From: Tillandsia leiboldiana
Lineage: Eukaryota > Streptophyta > Magnoliopsida > Poales > Bromeliaceae
Assembly (NCBI GenBank): GCA_029204045.2
Contig: CM055080.1
Span: 7,898,902 to 7,962,901 of the forward strand
Direction of reading: 5' to 3'
DNA length: 64,000 nt
Positions 21,153-33,285 of this stretch are shown one piece after another; position 1 is the stretch's first letter, and each line of letters begins with the position of its first letter. A program made the position numbers and the translations under genes. The notes under the pieces are model-generated. The model did not search any database. It was given only the letters and a program-made list of their open reading frames with translations, and was not told the DNA's origin.

Positions 21153-22029
21153 ACTGCCCTTAGGGTGCCGCACCGGTGCAATCCGCAGCCTCAGCTCCTG
21201 ACGCTCCGCATCAATAACAGGGCAACGTATCAGCTACAGCCTCGTCTGGGCATACCTCCAATTCACGTCAGTCAGAAGGGGTGCGCCAGATAGTAGGAGG
21301 ACGGGTCTATGTCATGACCTGACAAGAGGACCCATCGGAGGAGAATTTGGCAGGTACTATGGTTTTTAGTAAACTTGTTGAAATTCTGTTTGACACTAGG
21401 GCTTTACATATTTATATCGAGGCGGTTTGTCACTACTCATAGGATTCCAGTCCAGCCTGTTAAGTATTGGTACTGGTAGAGGTGTTCGAGCACAGAATTT
21501 ACATTGAGGAGTGTCAATCTTGCCCGGTTCGTTTAGGCGAGGGAGTTTTCTCGATCACCATGTGGGTTATCATCCTTCGGCAGTACGATGTCATTTTAGG
21601 CATGAACTGGTTGGTGAAGTATCATGCGACAATCAATTGTGCTATCGAAAAGTCTTGCGCCGCCTGGCAAGGCGGAGTTGGTCTGCTCGGGGTTCGGAGC
21701 ACTACTTTTTGGGGATGTGCTCAGTGTCCTTAATTCAGCGGATTGGAACGGATGTCTAGCATTCCTCTCCACAGCCATGGATGCTCGAATCGAAGTGCCA
21801 ATGTTGGAGTATATTCCAGTGACTCAGGAATTTCATGATGTTTTTTCTCGGTGAGCTTTTGGGATGCCTCATTGTGCTAGAGATTGAGTTTATGATCGAT
21901 TTTGTCCCTGGCAACTGCACCGATCTCCCGAGCACTATATTGAATGGCGTTTGCAGAATTGAAGGACCCAGTTCGAGGACCTATTGTTGCTGGCTTCATA
22001 AGGCTTGGTTTTTCGCCTTGGGGTGCCCC
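21153..22029 (+). pseudogene. Old gypsy protease/linker region, copy 1
   Basis: The host element resumes after the nested insertion. KLVEILFDTRALHIYI is the protease active site, with the DTGAS motif changed to DTRAL, and QYDVILGMNWLVKYHATI is the conserved C-terminal protease block. The RT lead-in follows, ending at the SPWGAP block (about 22010-22029), where a hAT-type element is inserted. Frameshifted in several places; inactive. Confidence 0.75.
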
Positions 22030-22507
22030 TAGGGGTGTAAAACGGCACGACTTCGGGCCGGCCGTGGCCCGGCACGGTTACTGTAGCTTCGTGCCGATCG
22101 GCCCGATCCAAATTTTCGGGCCGTGTTGGCCATTCCTTCAAGGCCGTCGGCACGGCCCGTGACGGGCCTGGGCGTGAGGGCCAAGGTGCAGGCCGCGGCC
22201 CGGCACGGCACGACCCATGTGGGCCGTGCCAGCCGGACCAGCACGTCCCGGAACCCAAGGCCCAAGGCAACTTGTTTAGGCCTTGGGGTCAACTCTTGGG
22301 GAGAAGATGCTCTCTCCCCTTGAGCCCTTGGGGAGTAGTGCTCTTCTTGGTCCTTCTCTACATGAGCCCTCCTCATAAGGTCTTTATGTCACCGTGGAGA
22401 TCTGGTTTTGGTCCAATGGATCAAAATTTTATGGTCCATTGGACCAACACCTTTTACAAAATTTTTTTCTTTAATAAAAATTTATAAATAATTTTTTAAA
22501 AAATTTA
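22030..22507. mobile_element. hAT-type non-autonomous element, copy 1, cut by gap
   Basis: It starts TAGGGGTGTAAAACGGCACG after GGTGCCCC (22022-22029), as the complete copy at 32097 does, and runs into the N gap after about 478 bp. It differs from the other copy by small indels. Confidence 0.8.
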
Positions 22508-22607
22508 NNNNNNNNNNNNNNNNNNNNNNNNNNNNNNNNNNNNNNNNNNNNNNNNNNNNNNNNNNNNNNNNNNNNNNNNNNNNNNNNNNNNNNNNNNNNN
22601 NNNNNNN
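22508..22607. other. Assembly gap, 100 N
   Basis: Exactly 100 N, the conventional placeholder for a gap of unknown length. Sequence on its left matches sequence ending near 32583; sequence on its right matches sequence starting at 12535. The flanks therefore overlap each other by about 10 kb. Confidence 1.
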
Positions 22608-24638
22608 GAAGAACCCGCACACCTCCGGAATCGGGACACAGGAAAGCAGGCGGATTCCCTCCCCTCTACAACCTCCGACGACGTAACCGAGGTGAGGCGT
22701 AGTTTCGCGTTCTGGCTTTCTCGTTTTTTTCTTGCTTTGTGGGGGAGGGGGAAGCGGGGGCACAGGCGACGGATTCCCCGGAATCCGGCGCCCGTGCGCA
22801 GCCCCCAATGCGGGCGGCGCGCCCGTGGCAGCCCCCGTGCGGCGGCGCCCGTGCGGCCCGCACGGGGCTGGGCGCCGTGCGAGCCCCGCATGCGGGTGGG
22901 GAGCCCGCATGGGCCGGGCACAGCGCGCAGCCCCGCTTGCGGGGGGGGAACCCGCACGGGGCTGGGTTGCGTGCGCAGCCCCGCATGCGGGGTGGGGAGC
23001 CCGCATGGGGCCGGGACACGCGCGCAGCCCGCTTGCGGGGGGTGAACCCGCTCGGGGCTGGGCGCGTGCGCAGCCCCGCATGCGGTGGTGAGCCCGCACG
23101 GGGCTGGGCGCGTGCGCAGCCCCGCATGCGGACGGTGAGTCGGGGAGCCGCACGGGGCCGTCCGTGCCTTCGCCCTCGCCGGGGGACGTCGCCGCCGCCA
23201 TCTCCCAGATCGGCGGGCCGTGCCCCGCCACCGACCGGGAGGGCCTTGCAGTTCGTATTACTTTTCGATTCCGAGTTACTATTTTTCCCTCGGCAGGTCC
23301 GTGTGGGTCGGGCGAGCGCACCGGGACGCGGAGGAGCTGAGCGGGGGTCACCGTTTTTACAGGTGGGTTTTTGCTTTGGGTTTTAGCGTCGGGTTTCCGG
23401 CAATCGTACCTTGTTTAATATAAGTAATTAATTGTGCTAACATGGTAGTTTTGTGGTACTATGGTTACTTTGCTCGGTTATGTGGTACTATGGTTACTTT
23501 GCTCGGTTATGTGGTACTATGGTTACTTTGCTCGAGGCTGCAGCACGCGCACCCGCGGTTGGCCACCGCAAAGGGTGCGCTTTTCCGGAAAAGTGGTCTA
23601 TGACCCGTGTATACCCACAGGACGGCGTGGGGCCTCTTTAGTTGTGGGGCATGTATGCGCCAAGGTGCGAGCGGTGCGACCCGTCGGTTTAGTTGTCGAC
23701 GTGGGAGCGGTGCGACCCATTCGTTTAGTTGTCCGACTTGGGCGCGGTGCGATTCGTCGGTTTAGTTGTCCGACGGGATCGGGTATTGCAGGTTTACAGG
23801 TGTTTGATTCTACTTTTCCCTTGCGAGGGTGGTTGCTCCGGATAGACTACGGTTGGACGTTTTTCTTTACCTGCTTTACTTTTATCACTTTTGTTTAGTC
23901 GCTGACTTCCCACTTTGCGACAGGGTCCTACAGGAGGGAGTGTTAGGCGACGGTGAGGCCGCGGCTAGAAATTCTGGGTCCCAGGAGACCGGAACAGTAC
24001 TTTACCTCTTACTGTCGCATTCCATTTATTATTTGTAGACTGTGGATGGTTCTCGATACCCTCGTGGGGTCGGTGTGGATGTCGGTACGGTGACAACTGA
24101 ATTGTTTAGTTTTCTTTACATCTCTGTGGGCCGCTTTGGAAAATAAAATAGCAAATAAAAGAACAGATTGCGAAAACTACTATTTCAAAACTCGGGTGCC
24201 GTGTGGGCACCGTTTTCAAAACCTTGTGGATTTATGGTTTGCGAAAATGGATTTCAAAACCTAAGTGTCGTGTGGGCACTGTTTCTCAAACCCCTGAGTT
24301 TATGTTGCTTTCGAAAAAGGGTTTTCAAAATATGGATGCCGGGTGGGCGCCGTTTCAACAATTGTGGGTTTTATCCTTTCAAACTAATCGGCCGTGAGTT
24401 TATTCTGCACATTGTGAATGGTTATACGTTTGGATTGTTGTGATTGAATGTTTACTCGTTTTGAACATTGTACAAACCGCGACGCCGTGCATATACAGGG
24501 GAGACTCTGTCCGTTTGTAGAGTGATCCTGTATATGCGGCGGATCTGGGCACGCGCCGGGGAAGAAGGTTTTCAAAAAGAAATAAATACATACCTTTTGT
24601 AATCCGTTTCCGCTAAATTAATCCCCCGGGGCGTGACA
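22608..24638 (+). repeat. Partial 5' LTR of copy 2
   Basis: It corresponds to 12535-14571 of the first LTR. Small indels are concentrated in its first 1.2 kb (GC array and 37-bp repeats); the rest agrees closely with the first LTR. Confidence 0.9.
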
Positions 24639-24646
24639 GATTAAGA

Positions 24647-24659
24647 TGGTATCAGAGAC
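24647..24659 (+). other. Primer binding site of copy 2
   Basis: TGGTATCAGAGAC, the initiator tRNA-Met type site with one difference from copy 1 (GAGAC instead of GAGCC). The change is at the edge of the pairing region and may be a base-call error. Confidence 0.8.
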
Positions 24660-26280
24660 TTTCTTCAATCACAACAGTTTGTGCCCGACATCCACAAAGA
24701 TACCTCACTTAGCTACAAATGAATAAAATGAATGGCATAGAAGAGTAGAACGCGAGTGACCGGGGGGAAAGTATAGGTCCCTTTCTCGATAGTTGTTTGA
24801 GTGCTATGCTAGCAGGAGGCTAGAGCTGACTTGTGTTGTGTGTGGTTGCAGATTAAGTTTTGTTTCCCGGTTTAGCTGGGTCGGCGTGCTTGTGTAGTCG
24901 TGTTTTTTGGCTTGATTAGTCGTGTTGGTTTGGAGGCTGGGGTCGAGGCCGGCTGCCACCGGGGTATTGATGGTTGCTAGGAATTAATGGATTAAGCAAC
25001 CAGCACGGGACACGGTGGGCCTGCTGACGTTGTTCATGCACTTGGTGCGGCTGTTATCACAGCAGATCGTTGCGCCGGCTTTTGTTTTTCGAACCCCTCC
25101 CTCTGCCGACGTGCTGGTTGTCGTTAGTGACGGCGACTGGGGGTTGAGTAATCCGACGGTGTTTGTTAGTGAGTCGGCCGTTTGTCGGTCGTGAGTAACT
25201 GGGTAGCCTCTTGTCTAAATGGTACCTTCTAGGTCTACTGGGTTTAAGTTACAGCAGATAGTCGACCGATTCTTTTGCATCTTGGACAAGGTATGGGTGG
25301 GAATGAGGATTCTTCCCTTATGATTGTCACCCATAGTTCGGCTTTTGCGGTAGACACTGCGATGGTGGTAGGAATCGTCGAGTTGGGGCCTTGGGGTTCT
25401 CCTTTGATTGAGAAAGGAGGCCCCCGGGGCTAGCAAATTTTGTTCGTTTGGGCTCGATTTTGGGTGAGCGGGCCTAGAGCTTAGAATACTCCTAGTTGGG
25501 AAAGGAGCGTTTGGTCTGGGGGTGTGCAGCTCGGTTCGGTGCATGGTGATTGGAGGGGCAATTATTGGGACCGAGCGGTAGGGGTTAACCAGAGTGTCGC
25601 ACCCCTTCGGCACCAAGACGGAGGTAGGACCGTATTCCTTGGTTGTCGTCGCCAGCTTCCCATAACCAAGGTATAGCCTTGAGGATTTGGGTTGCGAGTT
25701 TAGTGATTGTGAAGGAGTACTGATCGGCGAGGGGTTGTTGACTGCATGGCGCTCTGGCATCGGTTACTTTCGGCTAGGATGCCCTGCTTTCAGCTTTCTC
25801 TATGGGGTAGACCTTGTGGTAGGTCTCAGAGCTGAAACCTAGCTTTAGTTTTGACCGTCGCCTCGGTAGGACGGACAGTCGGGGCGGAGAATCCGGGATG
25901 GTGGTTATACGACTCCGAGCTAGTAGCCGTGTTGGTGACGGGCGGAAGTAGTCCGTGTTGCGACGGGTGGGTTCATCGTTTTCAAAGAAGGATTACTTGT
26001 AGGCGGTGACCCGGCTAGTTGGATTGGCACATCCCGGAGTTTTTGTAAGGGTATTAGTGTGGCCTCCCCCTTTGTTGTCGGGTTAGTCTGGGCATTTAAG
26101 GGCCGTCGGTCCGGGTTTGGTAGTAGGACCGGGGTACCTCGACGCATCGCAAGACTTTGGTTGCTGACTGCTCAACACCGTCAGAGGTGGTCCGCGAACC
26201 AGTGGCGTCATATCGGGGAACTCCAAGTCGAGGAGCAGGCGTACTCATATTAATTTCGATCAAGATGGACGGAACGGTAG
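24660..26280 (+). other. Non-coding internal region, copy 2
   Basis: Same region as 14593-16216, with about ten small differences, mostly one-base indels in homopolymers. Those indels create a 181-residue minus-strand frame (25215-25760) that is broken in copy 1, so it is not taken as a gene. Confidence 0.65.
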
Positions 26281-28674
26281 GGTTGCCGGGCGGGTCGAGC
26301 CCGTCGTCTGTCTGAAATCTTAGGGCGGTTCCGTCTGATCTATTCATCTACCGACGAGGAGCACGAGGACCACTTACGAACGATTCTCCAAACCCTCAGG
26401 GAACAGAGGCTGTTCGCGAAGCTCAAGAAGTGTGAATTCTGGCTACGAGAGGTGGGTTTCCTAGGGCACGTGATCTCGGCAGAGGGAATCGCTGTGGACC
26501 CCAAGAAGGTGGAATCGGTGATCGACTGGCAACCACCGACGACAGTGACGGAGATCCGCAGCTTCTTGGGACTGGCGGGATATTATAGACGCTTCGTCGA
26601 GGGTTTCTCGAAGATTGCGGCCCCTTTAAACCGGTTGACCAAGAAAGGGGAAAAGTTTCTATGGACGGCTAAGTGCCAAGAGAGCTTCGAAGAACTTAAA
26701 AGGAGGCTAACCAGGGCGCCTATTCTTGTACTACCCACGCCCGGAGAGGATTATGAAGTGTACTGCGACGCATCGAGAATCGGACTTGGGGGTGTTTTGA
26801 TGCAACAGGGGAAGGTAATAGCCTATGCATCCAGGCAGCTGAAGGATTACGAAAAGAACTACCCGATTCATGATTTGGAACTGGCTGCAGTGGTCTTCGT
26901 TCTAAAGTTATGGAGACACTACCTCTTTGGTGTCCACTGTAACGTCTTTTCAGACCACCAAAGTCTCAAGTATCTGTTCACCCAAAAGGAGCTAAATTTG
27001 CGGCAGAGGCGGTGGCTTGAATTGTTGAAGGATTACGATCTAACAATCCAATACCACCCCGGGAAGGCAAACGTGGTGGCGGACGCTTTAAGCAGGAAGG
27101 GGCAACCGGAGGAGACGCCGGCACGCGCGATAACTGAGCAGAGCACCCTGATCGCGGAATTCTCGCGACTGAGGTTGGAGGTGGTATCGGCGGGCACTGT
27201 TGCTCGACTGACGGCGTTGGTGGTCAAGCCGACGCTTTTTGAGAAAATCCGAGAAGGACAACTGACGGACCCGTACTTACGGCTCGTGCGAGACAAGATC
27301 CACCCGAACCAGGAGAACGACCTTGCAGTGGGAAGTGACGGTGTCTTGCGGTTCCGTGGGCGTTTCTGCGTACCGGATTCGCCGGAATTGAAGGAGGAGA
27401 TTCTAACAGAGGCACACCGCGCCCCTTATACGGCGCATCCGGGGGGCACGAAGATGTACAGGGACCTCAAGCAGACCTTCTGGTGGCCCAAGTTGAAGGG
27501 GGATGTGACACGACACGTAGCTCACTGCCTGGTATGCCAGCAGATAAAAGCAGAGCATCAGCGGCCTGCAGGAAAATTACAGCCCTTACCGGTGCCGATG
27601 TGGAAGTGGGACCAGATCACTATGGACTTCGTCACCGGGTTCCCACGTTCACAGCTGGGGCACGACTCGATCTGGGTCATTGTGGACCGGCTAACCAAGG
27701 CAGCTCATTTCCTGCCCATCCACACAACCTGGACCAGAGAGCAGTTGGCTCAAGTCTACCTCAGCGAGATCGTGAGACTGCCCGGAGTGCCGGCATCGAT
27801 CACCTCGGATAGAGACACCCGCTTCGTCTCGAAGTTTTGGCAAAGTCTACAGCAAGCCCTGGGGACCAAGCTACACTTCAGCACAGCTTTCCACCCTCAG
27901 ACGGACGGACAGTCGGAGCGAGTGATTCAGACCCTCGAGGACCTGCTGCGCGCCTGTGTACTTGACTGGGGAGTCGGTTGGGCGCGCTACCTACCCCTCG
28001 TGGAATTCGCCTACAACAATAGCTACCAGGCCAGCATCCAGATGGCACCCTACGAAGCTTTGTATGGGAGACGCTGCCGATCCCCGATCTGTTGGGACGA
28101 CTTAGGGGAACGGAAATTCCTGGGACCCGACTTGGTGGAAGAGACTGAGGAGAAGGTGCGCCTCATCAGGCGGCGGTTACTGACCGCCCAAAGCCGACAG
28201 AAGAGCTACGCAGACCGACGGCGCCGCGATTTGGAATTTCAAGTGGGGGAACACGTGTTCTTACGGGTCTCGCCATCCAGAGGGATTAAGCGTTTCGGGC
28301 TGAAGGGCAAGTTGAGCCCACGGTTTGTGGGGCCTTTTGAGATCTTGGAGCGCATAGGCCCAGTGGCGTACCGCCTTGCCCTACCCCCTAACCTCGACCG
28401 GGTCCACAACGTCTTCCACGTGTCCATGCTCCGGAAATACCTATCCGACCCGTCACACGTGTTGGACGTCTCCACATTCGAGCTCAAGGAGGATCTAAGC
28501 TTCGAGGAAACCCCCGTGCGTATCCTAGCAAGAGAAAGCAAAGCACTGCGGAACCGAGTCATCCCCTGCGTGAAGGTGCTCTGGAGCAACCAGGAAGAAC
28601 GAGAAGCAACATGGGAGCTGGAATCTAAGATGAGGGAGTGCTACCCCGACCTCTTCACCACCACCCGGGTTTGA
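26281..28674 (+). pseudogene. Truncated gypsy pol, copy 2
   Basis: This frame encodes the same 740 residues as the pol remnant at 16388-18610, shifted by 10064 bp. RT core is absent; RNase H and integrase catalytic residues are complete. It has no independent interest if the duplication is an assembly artefact. Confidence 0.85.
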
Positions 28675-28711
28675 GTTTCGAGGACGAAACTCGTTTTTTA
28701 GAGGTGAGTGG

Positions 28712-31218
28712 TGTAATAACCGCGGCTTTATTTGCCTTTCTAGACCTTCTTTTAAATTCTTGTAAATCCACTTTTCGACTAAGGGGTCCGGGGGTGAATT
28801 ATTTTTCTTTATCTCTGGGCAGACTGTCGGGGCTCGCGGGTATTTTTAGACAATAAAGCTCGCGAAATGGATTTCGGCGGCGCGATCGGATCTGGATTCT
28901 GACCCCGGAATCTCCCAGAATAAATTCCGGAAGTTGGCAGCAGTTCAGGCGACTTACACGTTCTTCGAGGCGGACCGGACCCAGGTTCGCACCCAAACTC
29001 ATTTCGCCGAGATTGATTTGTATTTTGGGACTTAGGGTTAAGTTCCCGTGTACGGAGGCGGCTAATATTAATACGTATGTGTTGGGTTTAGATTTGGAGT
29101 TCCCCTACCGTTCCTCTCACGCAAACCCTCCTCTTCTCATCGATCGGCGCGAGGCACCGCGGCGGAGCGATCGAGGAACGGGAAGAACACCGCACACCTC
29201 CGGAATCGGGCACACAGGAACGAGGCGATCCCTCCCCTTACAACCTCCGACGACGTAACCGAGGTGAGGCGTAGTTTCGCCGTTCTTGGCTTTCTTGTTT
29301 TTTCTTGCTTTTGGGGGAGGGGGAAGCGGGGGCACAGGCGACGGATTCCCCGGAATCCGGCGCCCGTGCGCAGCCCCCATGCGGGCGGCGCGCCCGTGCG
29401 CAGCCCCCGTGCGGGCGGCGCGCCCGTGCGGCCCGCACGGGGCTGGGCGCGTGCGCAGCCCCGCATGCGGGTGGGGAGCCCGCATGGTGCCGGGCACGCG
29501 CGCAGCCCCGCTTGCGGGGGGGGGGAACCCGCACGGGGCTGGGTGCGTGCGCAGCCCCGCATGCGGGTGGGGAGCCCGCATGGGGCCGGGCACGCGCGCA
29601 GCCCCGCTTGCGGGGGGTGAACCCGCTCGGGGCTGGGCGCGTGCGCAGCCCCGCATGCGGGTGGTGAGCCCGCACGGGGCTGGGCGCGTGCGCAGCCCCG
29701 CATGCGGACGGTGAGTCGGGGAGCCGCACGGGGCCGTCCGTGCCTTCGCCCTCGCCGGGGGACGTCGCCGCCGCCATCTCCAGATCGGCGGGCCGTGCCC
29801 CGCCACCGACCGGGAGGGCCTTGCAGTTCGTATTACTTTTCGAGTTCCGAGTTACTATTTTTCCCTCGGCAGGTCCGTGTGGGTCCGGGCGAGCGCACCG
29901 GGACGCGGAGGAGCTGAGCGGGGGTCACCGTTTTTACAGGTGGGTTTTTGCTTTGGGTTTTAGCGTCGGGTTTCCGGCAATCGTACCTTGTTTAATATAA
30001 GTAATTAATTGTGCTAACATGGTAGTTTTGTGGTACTATGGTTACTTTGCTCGGTTATGTGGTACTATGGTTACTTTGCTCGGTTATGTGGTACTATGGT
30101 TACTTTGCTCGAGGCTGCAGCACGCGCACCCGCGGTTTGGCCACCGCAAAGGGTGCGCTTTTCCGGAAAAGTGGTCTATGACCCGTGTATACCCACAGGA
30201 CGGCGTGGGGCCTCTTTAGTTGTGGGGCATGTATGCGCCAAGGTGCGAGCGGTGCGACCCGTCGGTTTAGTTGTCCGACGTGGGAGCGGTGCGACCCATT
30301 CGGTTTAGTTGTCCGACTTGGGCGCGGTGCGATTCGTCGGTTTAGTTGTCCGACGGGATCGGGTATTGCAGGTTTACAGGTGTTTGATTCTACTTTTCCC
30401 TTGCGAGGGTGGTTGCTCCGGATAGACTACGGTTGGACGTTTTTCTTTACCTGCTTTACTTTTATCACTTTTGTTTAGTCGCTGACTTCCCACTTTGCGA
30501 CAGGGTCCTACAGGAGGGAGTGTTAGGCGACGGTGAGGCCGCGGCTAGAAATTCTGGGTCCCAGGAGACCGGAACAGTACTTTACCTCTTACTGTCGCAT
30601 TCCATTTATTATTTGTAGACTGTGGATGGTTCTCGATACCCTCGTGGGGTCGGTGTGGATGTCGGTACGGTGACAACTGAATTGTTTAGTTTTCTTTACA
30701 TCTCTGTGGGCCGCTTTGGAAAATAAAATAGCAAATAAAAGAACAGATTGCGAAAACTACTATTTCAAAACTCGGGTGCCGTGTGGGCACCGTTTTCAAA
30801 ACCTTGTGGATTTATGGTTTGCGAAAATGGATTTCAAAACCTAAGTGTCGTGTGGGCACTGTTTCTCAAACCCCTGAGTTTATGTTGCTTTCGAAAAAGG
30901 GTTTTCAAAATATGGATGCCGGGTGGGCGCCGTTTCAACAATTGTGGGTTTTATCCTTTCAAACTAATCGGCCGTGAGTTTATTCTGCACATTGTGAATG
31001 GTTATACGTTTGGATTGTTGTGATTGAATGTTTACTCGTTTTGAACATTGTACAAACCGCGACGCCGTGCATATACAGGGGAGACTCTGTCCGTTTGTAG
31101 AGTGATCCTGTATATGCGGCGGATCTGGGCACGCGCCGGGGAAGAAGGTTTTCAAAAAGAAATAAATACATACCTTTTGTAATCCGTTTCCGCTAAATTA
31201 ATCCCCCGGGGCGTGACA
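28712..31218 (+). repeat. 3' LTR of copy 2, 2507 bp
   Basis: It matches the LTR at 12065-14571 in length, and all frames I compared in it are the same. These two LTRs are the ones farthest from the gap and are probably the true pair of one insertion. The purine tract at 28700-28711 precedes it. Confidence 0.9.
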
Positions 31219-32096
31219 ACTGCCCTTAGGGTGCCGCACCGGTGCAATCCGCAGCCTCAGCTCCTGACGCTCCGCATCAATAACAGGGCAACGTATCAGC
31301 TACAGCCTCGTCTGGGCATACCTCCAATTCACGTCAGTCAGAAGGGGTGCGCCAGATAGTAGGAGGACGGGTCTATGTCATGACCTGACAAGAGGACCCA
31401 TCGGAGGAGAATTTGGCAGGTACTATGGTTTTTAGTAAACTTGTTGAAATTCTGTTTGACACTAGGGCTTTACATATTTATATCGAGGCGGTTTGTCACT
31501 ACTCATAGGATTCCAGTCCAGCCTGTTAAGTATTGGTACTGGGTAGAGGTGTTCGAGCACAGAATTTACATTGAGGAGTGTCAATCTTGCCCGGTTCGTT
31601 TAGGCGAGGGAGTTTTCTCGATCACCATGTGGGTTATCATCCTTCGGCAGTACGATGTCATTTTAGGCATGAACTGGTTGGTGAAGTATCATGCGACAAT
31701 CAATTGTGCTATCGAAAAGTCTTGCGCCGCCTGGCAAGGCGGAGTTGGTCTGCTCGGGGTTCGAGAGCACTACTTTTTTGGGGATGTGCTCAGTGTCCTT
31801 AATTCAGCGGATTGAGAACGGATGTCTAGCATTCCTCTCCACAGCCATGGATGCTCGAATCGAAGTGCCAATGTTGGAGTATATTCCAGTGACTCAGGAA
31901 TTTCATGATGTTTTTCTCGGTGAGCTTTTGGGATGCCTCATGTGCTAGAGATTGAGTTTATGATCGATTTTGTCCCTGGCACTGCACCGATCTCCCGAGC
32001 ACTATATTGAATGGCGTTTGCAGAATTGAAGACCCAGTTCGAGGACCTATTGTTGCTGGGCTTCATAAGGCTTGGTGTTTCGCCTTGGGGTGCCCC
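31219..32096 (+). pseudogene. Old gypsy protease/linker region, copy 2
   Basis: Same sequence as 21153-22029 with a few indels. It contains LFDTRALHIYI (active-site DTG changed to DTR), YDVILGMNWLVKYHATI, and the RT lead-in FAELKTQFEDLLLLGFIRLG with SPWGAP, where the hAT-type element is inserted. Here the lead-in is in one frame, whereas copy 1 has indels there. Confidence 0.75.
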
Positions 32097-32927
32097 TAGG
32101 GGTGTAAAACGGCACGACTTCGGGCCGGCCGTGGCCCGGCACGGTTACTGTAGCTTCGTGCCGAGTCGGCCCGATCCAAATTTTCGGGCCGTGTTGGGCC
32201 ATTCCTTCAAGGCCCGTCGGCACGGCCCGTGACGGGCCTGGGTCGTGCCGGGCCAAGGTGCAGGCCCGCGGCCCGGCACGGCACGACCCATGTGGGCCGT
32301 GCCAGCCGGACCAGCACGGCCCGGACCCCAAGGCCCAAGGCAACTTGCTTTAGGCCTTGGGGTCAACTCTTGGGGAGAAGAGCTCTTCTCCCCTTGAGCC
32401 TCTTGGGGAGTAGTGCTCTTCTTGGTCCTTCTCTCCATGAGCCCTCCTCCTAAGGTCTTTATGGCACCTTGGGAGATCTGGTTTTGGTCCAATGGATCAA
32501 AATTTTATGGTCCATTGGACCAACACCTTTTTCCAAAATTTTTTTCTTTAATAAAAATTTATAAATAATTTTTTAAAAATTTAAGAATTTGTTATTTTAT
32601 AATTACTTTTATAAATTTTGATTTCTTTTATCAAAATATAAAATTAAATAGAAATAATTTATTATTTATATTTTTTAATTTTATACATTTTTTTAAAAAA
32701 ATTAAAATAAAAATTTTAAGAAGTCGGCCGAAGCATGGCTCAGCCCGGCACGGCCCGTGCCTTCTCGGCCAATGGGCCATGCTGGGCCGAATGCTTAAGA
32801 GATCCGGTCCGGCACGGCATGGCTCGGATTTGAATCCGGGCCGGGCCGGGCCGGGCCGGCCCCTGGCCAGTTTTGGCCCGGAAAATGTGGGCCGTGCCGG
32901 CCCGGCACGGCCCACATTACACCCCTA
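32097..32927. mobile_element. hAT-type non-autonomous element, 831 bp
   Basis: Terminal inverted repeats TAGGGGTGTAA are present at both ends. Flanking 8-base duplications are GGTGCCCC (32089-32096) and GGTGCTCC (32928-32935), one mismatch. The ends are rich in GGCCGTGCC/GGCACGGCC motifs and the middle is AT-rich. There is no transposase. Eight-base duplications and this end fit hAT-derived non-autonomous elements. It interrupts the conserved WGAP block of the old gypsy RT. Confidence 0.85.
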
Positions 32928-32935
32928 GGTGCTCC

Positions 32936-33285
32936 TATGCTGTTCATCAAGAAGAAGGATAGCAGCCTCCGACTATGCATCGATTACTGAGAATTGAATT
33001 AAGTCACTATTAGGAACAAATATCCTCTTCCGCGGATTGATGACCTAGTCGATCAACTCTAATAAGGGTCGAGGGTCTATTCGAAGATTGTTTTGCAGTC
33101 GGAGTATCACCAGTTGAGGATAAAGGCAAAGGATGTACCGAAGACTGCCTTCCAAACTTGTTACGGGCACTTCAAGTTCACTATGATGCTGTTTGGGCTC
33201 ACCTAACGCTCTGGTGGCTTTTATAAACATGATGAATAAAGTTTTCAAGCCCTTCCTTGATCAGTTTGTCGTCGTCGAAGTATGT
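32936..33285 (+). pseudogene. Old gypsy RT fragment
   Basis: RT resumes after the hAT-type element. Recognisable pieces are LFIKKKD, LRLCIDY, NKYPLPRIDDLVDQL, YHQLRIKAKDVPKTAF and FKPFLDQFVVV, in shifting frames with stops. It ends just before the position of the catalytic YVDD box and non-TE sequence follows, so the element is truncated here. Confidence 0.8.

Larger units (their letters stand above)
22608..31218 (+). mobile_element. Young gypsy-type LTR element, copy 2 (5' end missing)
   Basis: This is the same element as 12065-21152, starting 470 bp inside the 5' LTR because of the gap. It comprises partial 5' LTR 22608-24638, primer site 24647-24659, pol 26281-28674 and complete 3' LTR 28712-31218, followed by ACTGC (31219-31223) and the same old-gypsy flank. 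The pol reading is identical over 740 residues. Probably the same genomic locus as copy 1, assembled twice. Confidence 0.85.
10855..33285 (+). mobile_element. Old Ty3/gypsy element, host of nested insertions
   Basis: Separated blocks on the plus strand, in order gag (10855-12064), protease and linker (21153-22029; repeated at 31219-32096) and RT start (32936-33285), make one gypsy element. Its parts are pushed apart by a nested LTR element, a hAT-type element and an assembly gap. It stops abruptly in RT at about 33285, so RNase H, integrase and the 3' LTR are missing. Frameshifts and stops are frequent: an old dead copy. Confidence 0.75.

Noticed and set aside
25215..25760. 181-codon minus-strand frame in the internal region of copy 2
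   Set aside because: The same region in copy 1 (15150-15698) is split by one-base indels. The frame is antisense to the element and matches no family; it depends on probable sequence errors.
21153..32096. Reading the repeated region as two independent insertions of the same element
   Set aside because: Two insertions would need different target duplications and different flanks. Both right flanks here are the same old gypsy sequence with the same ACTGC.
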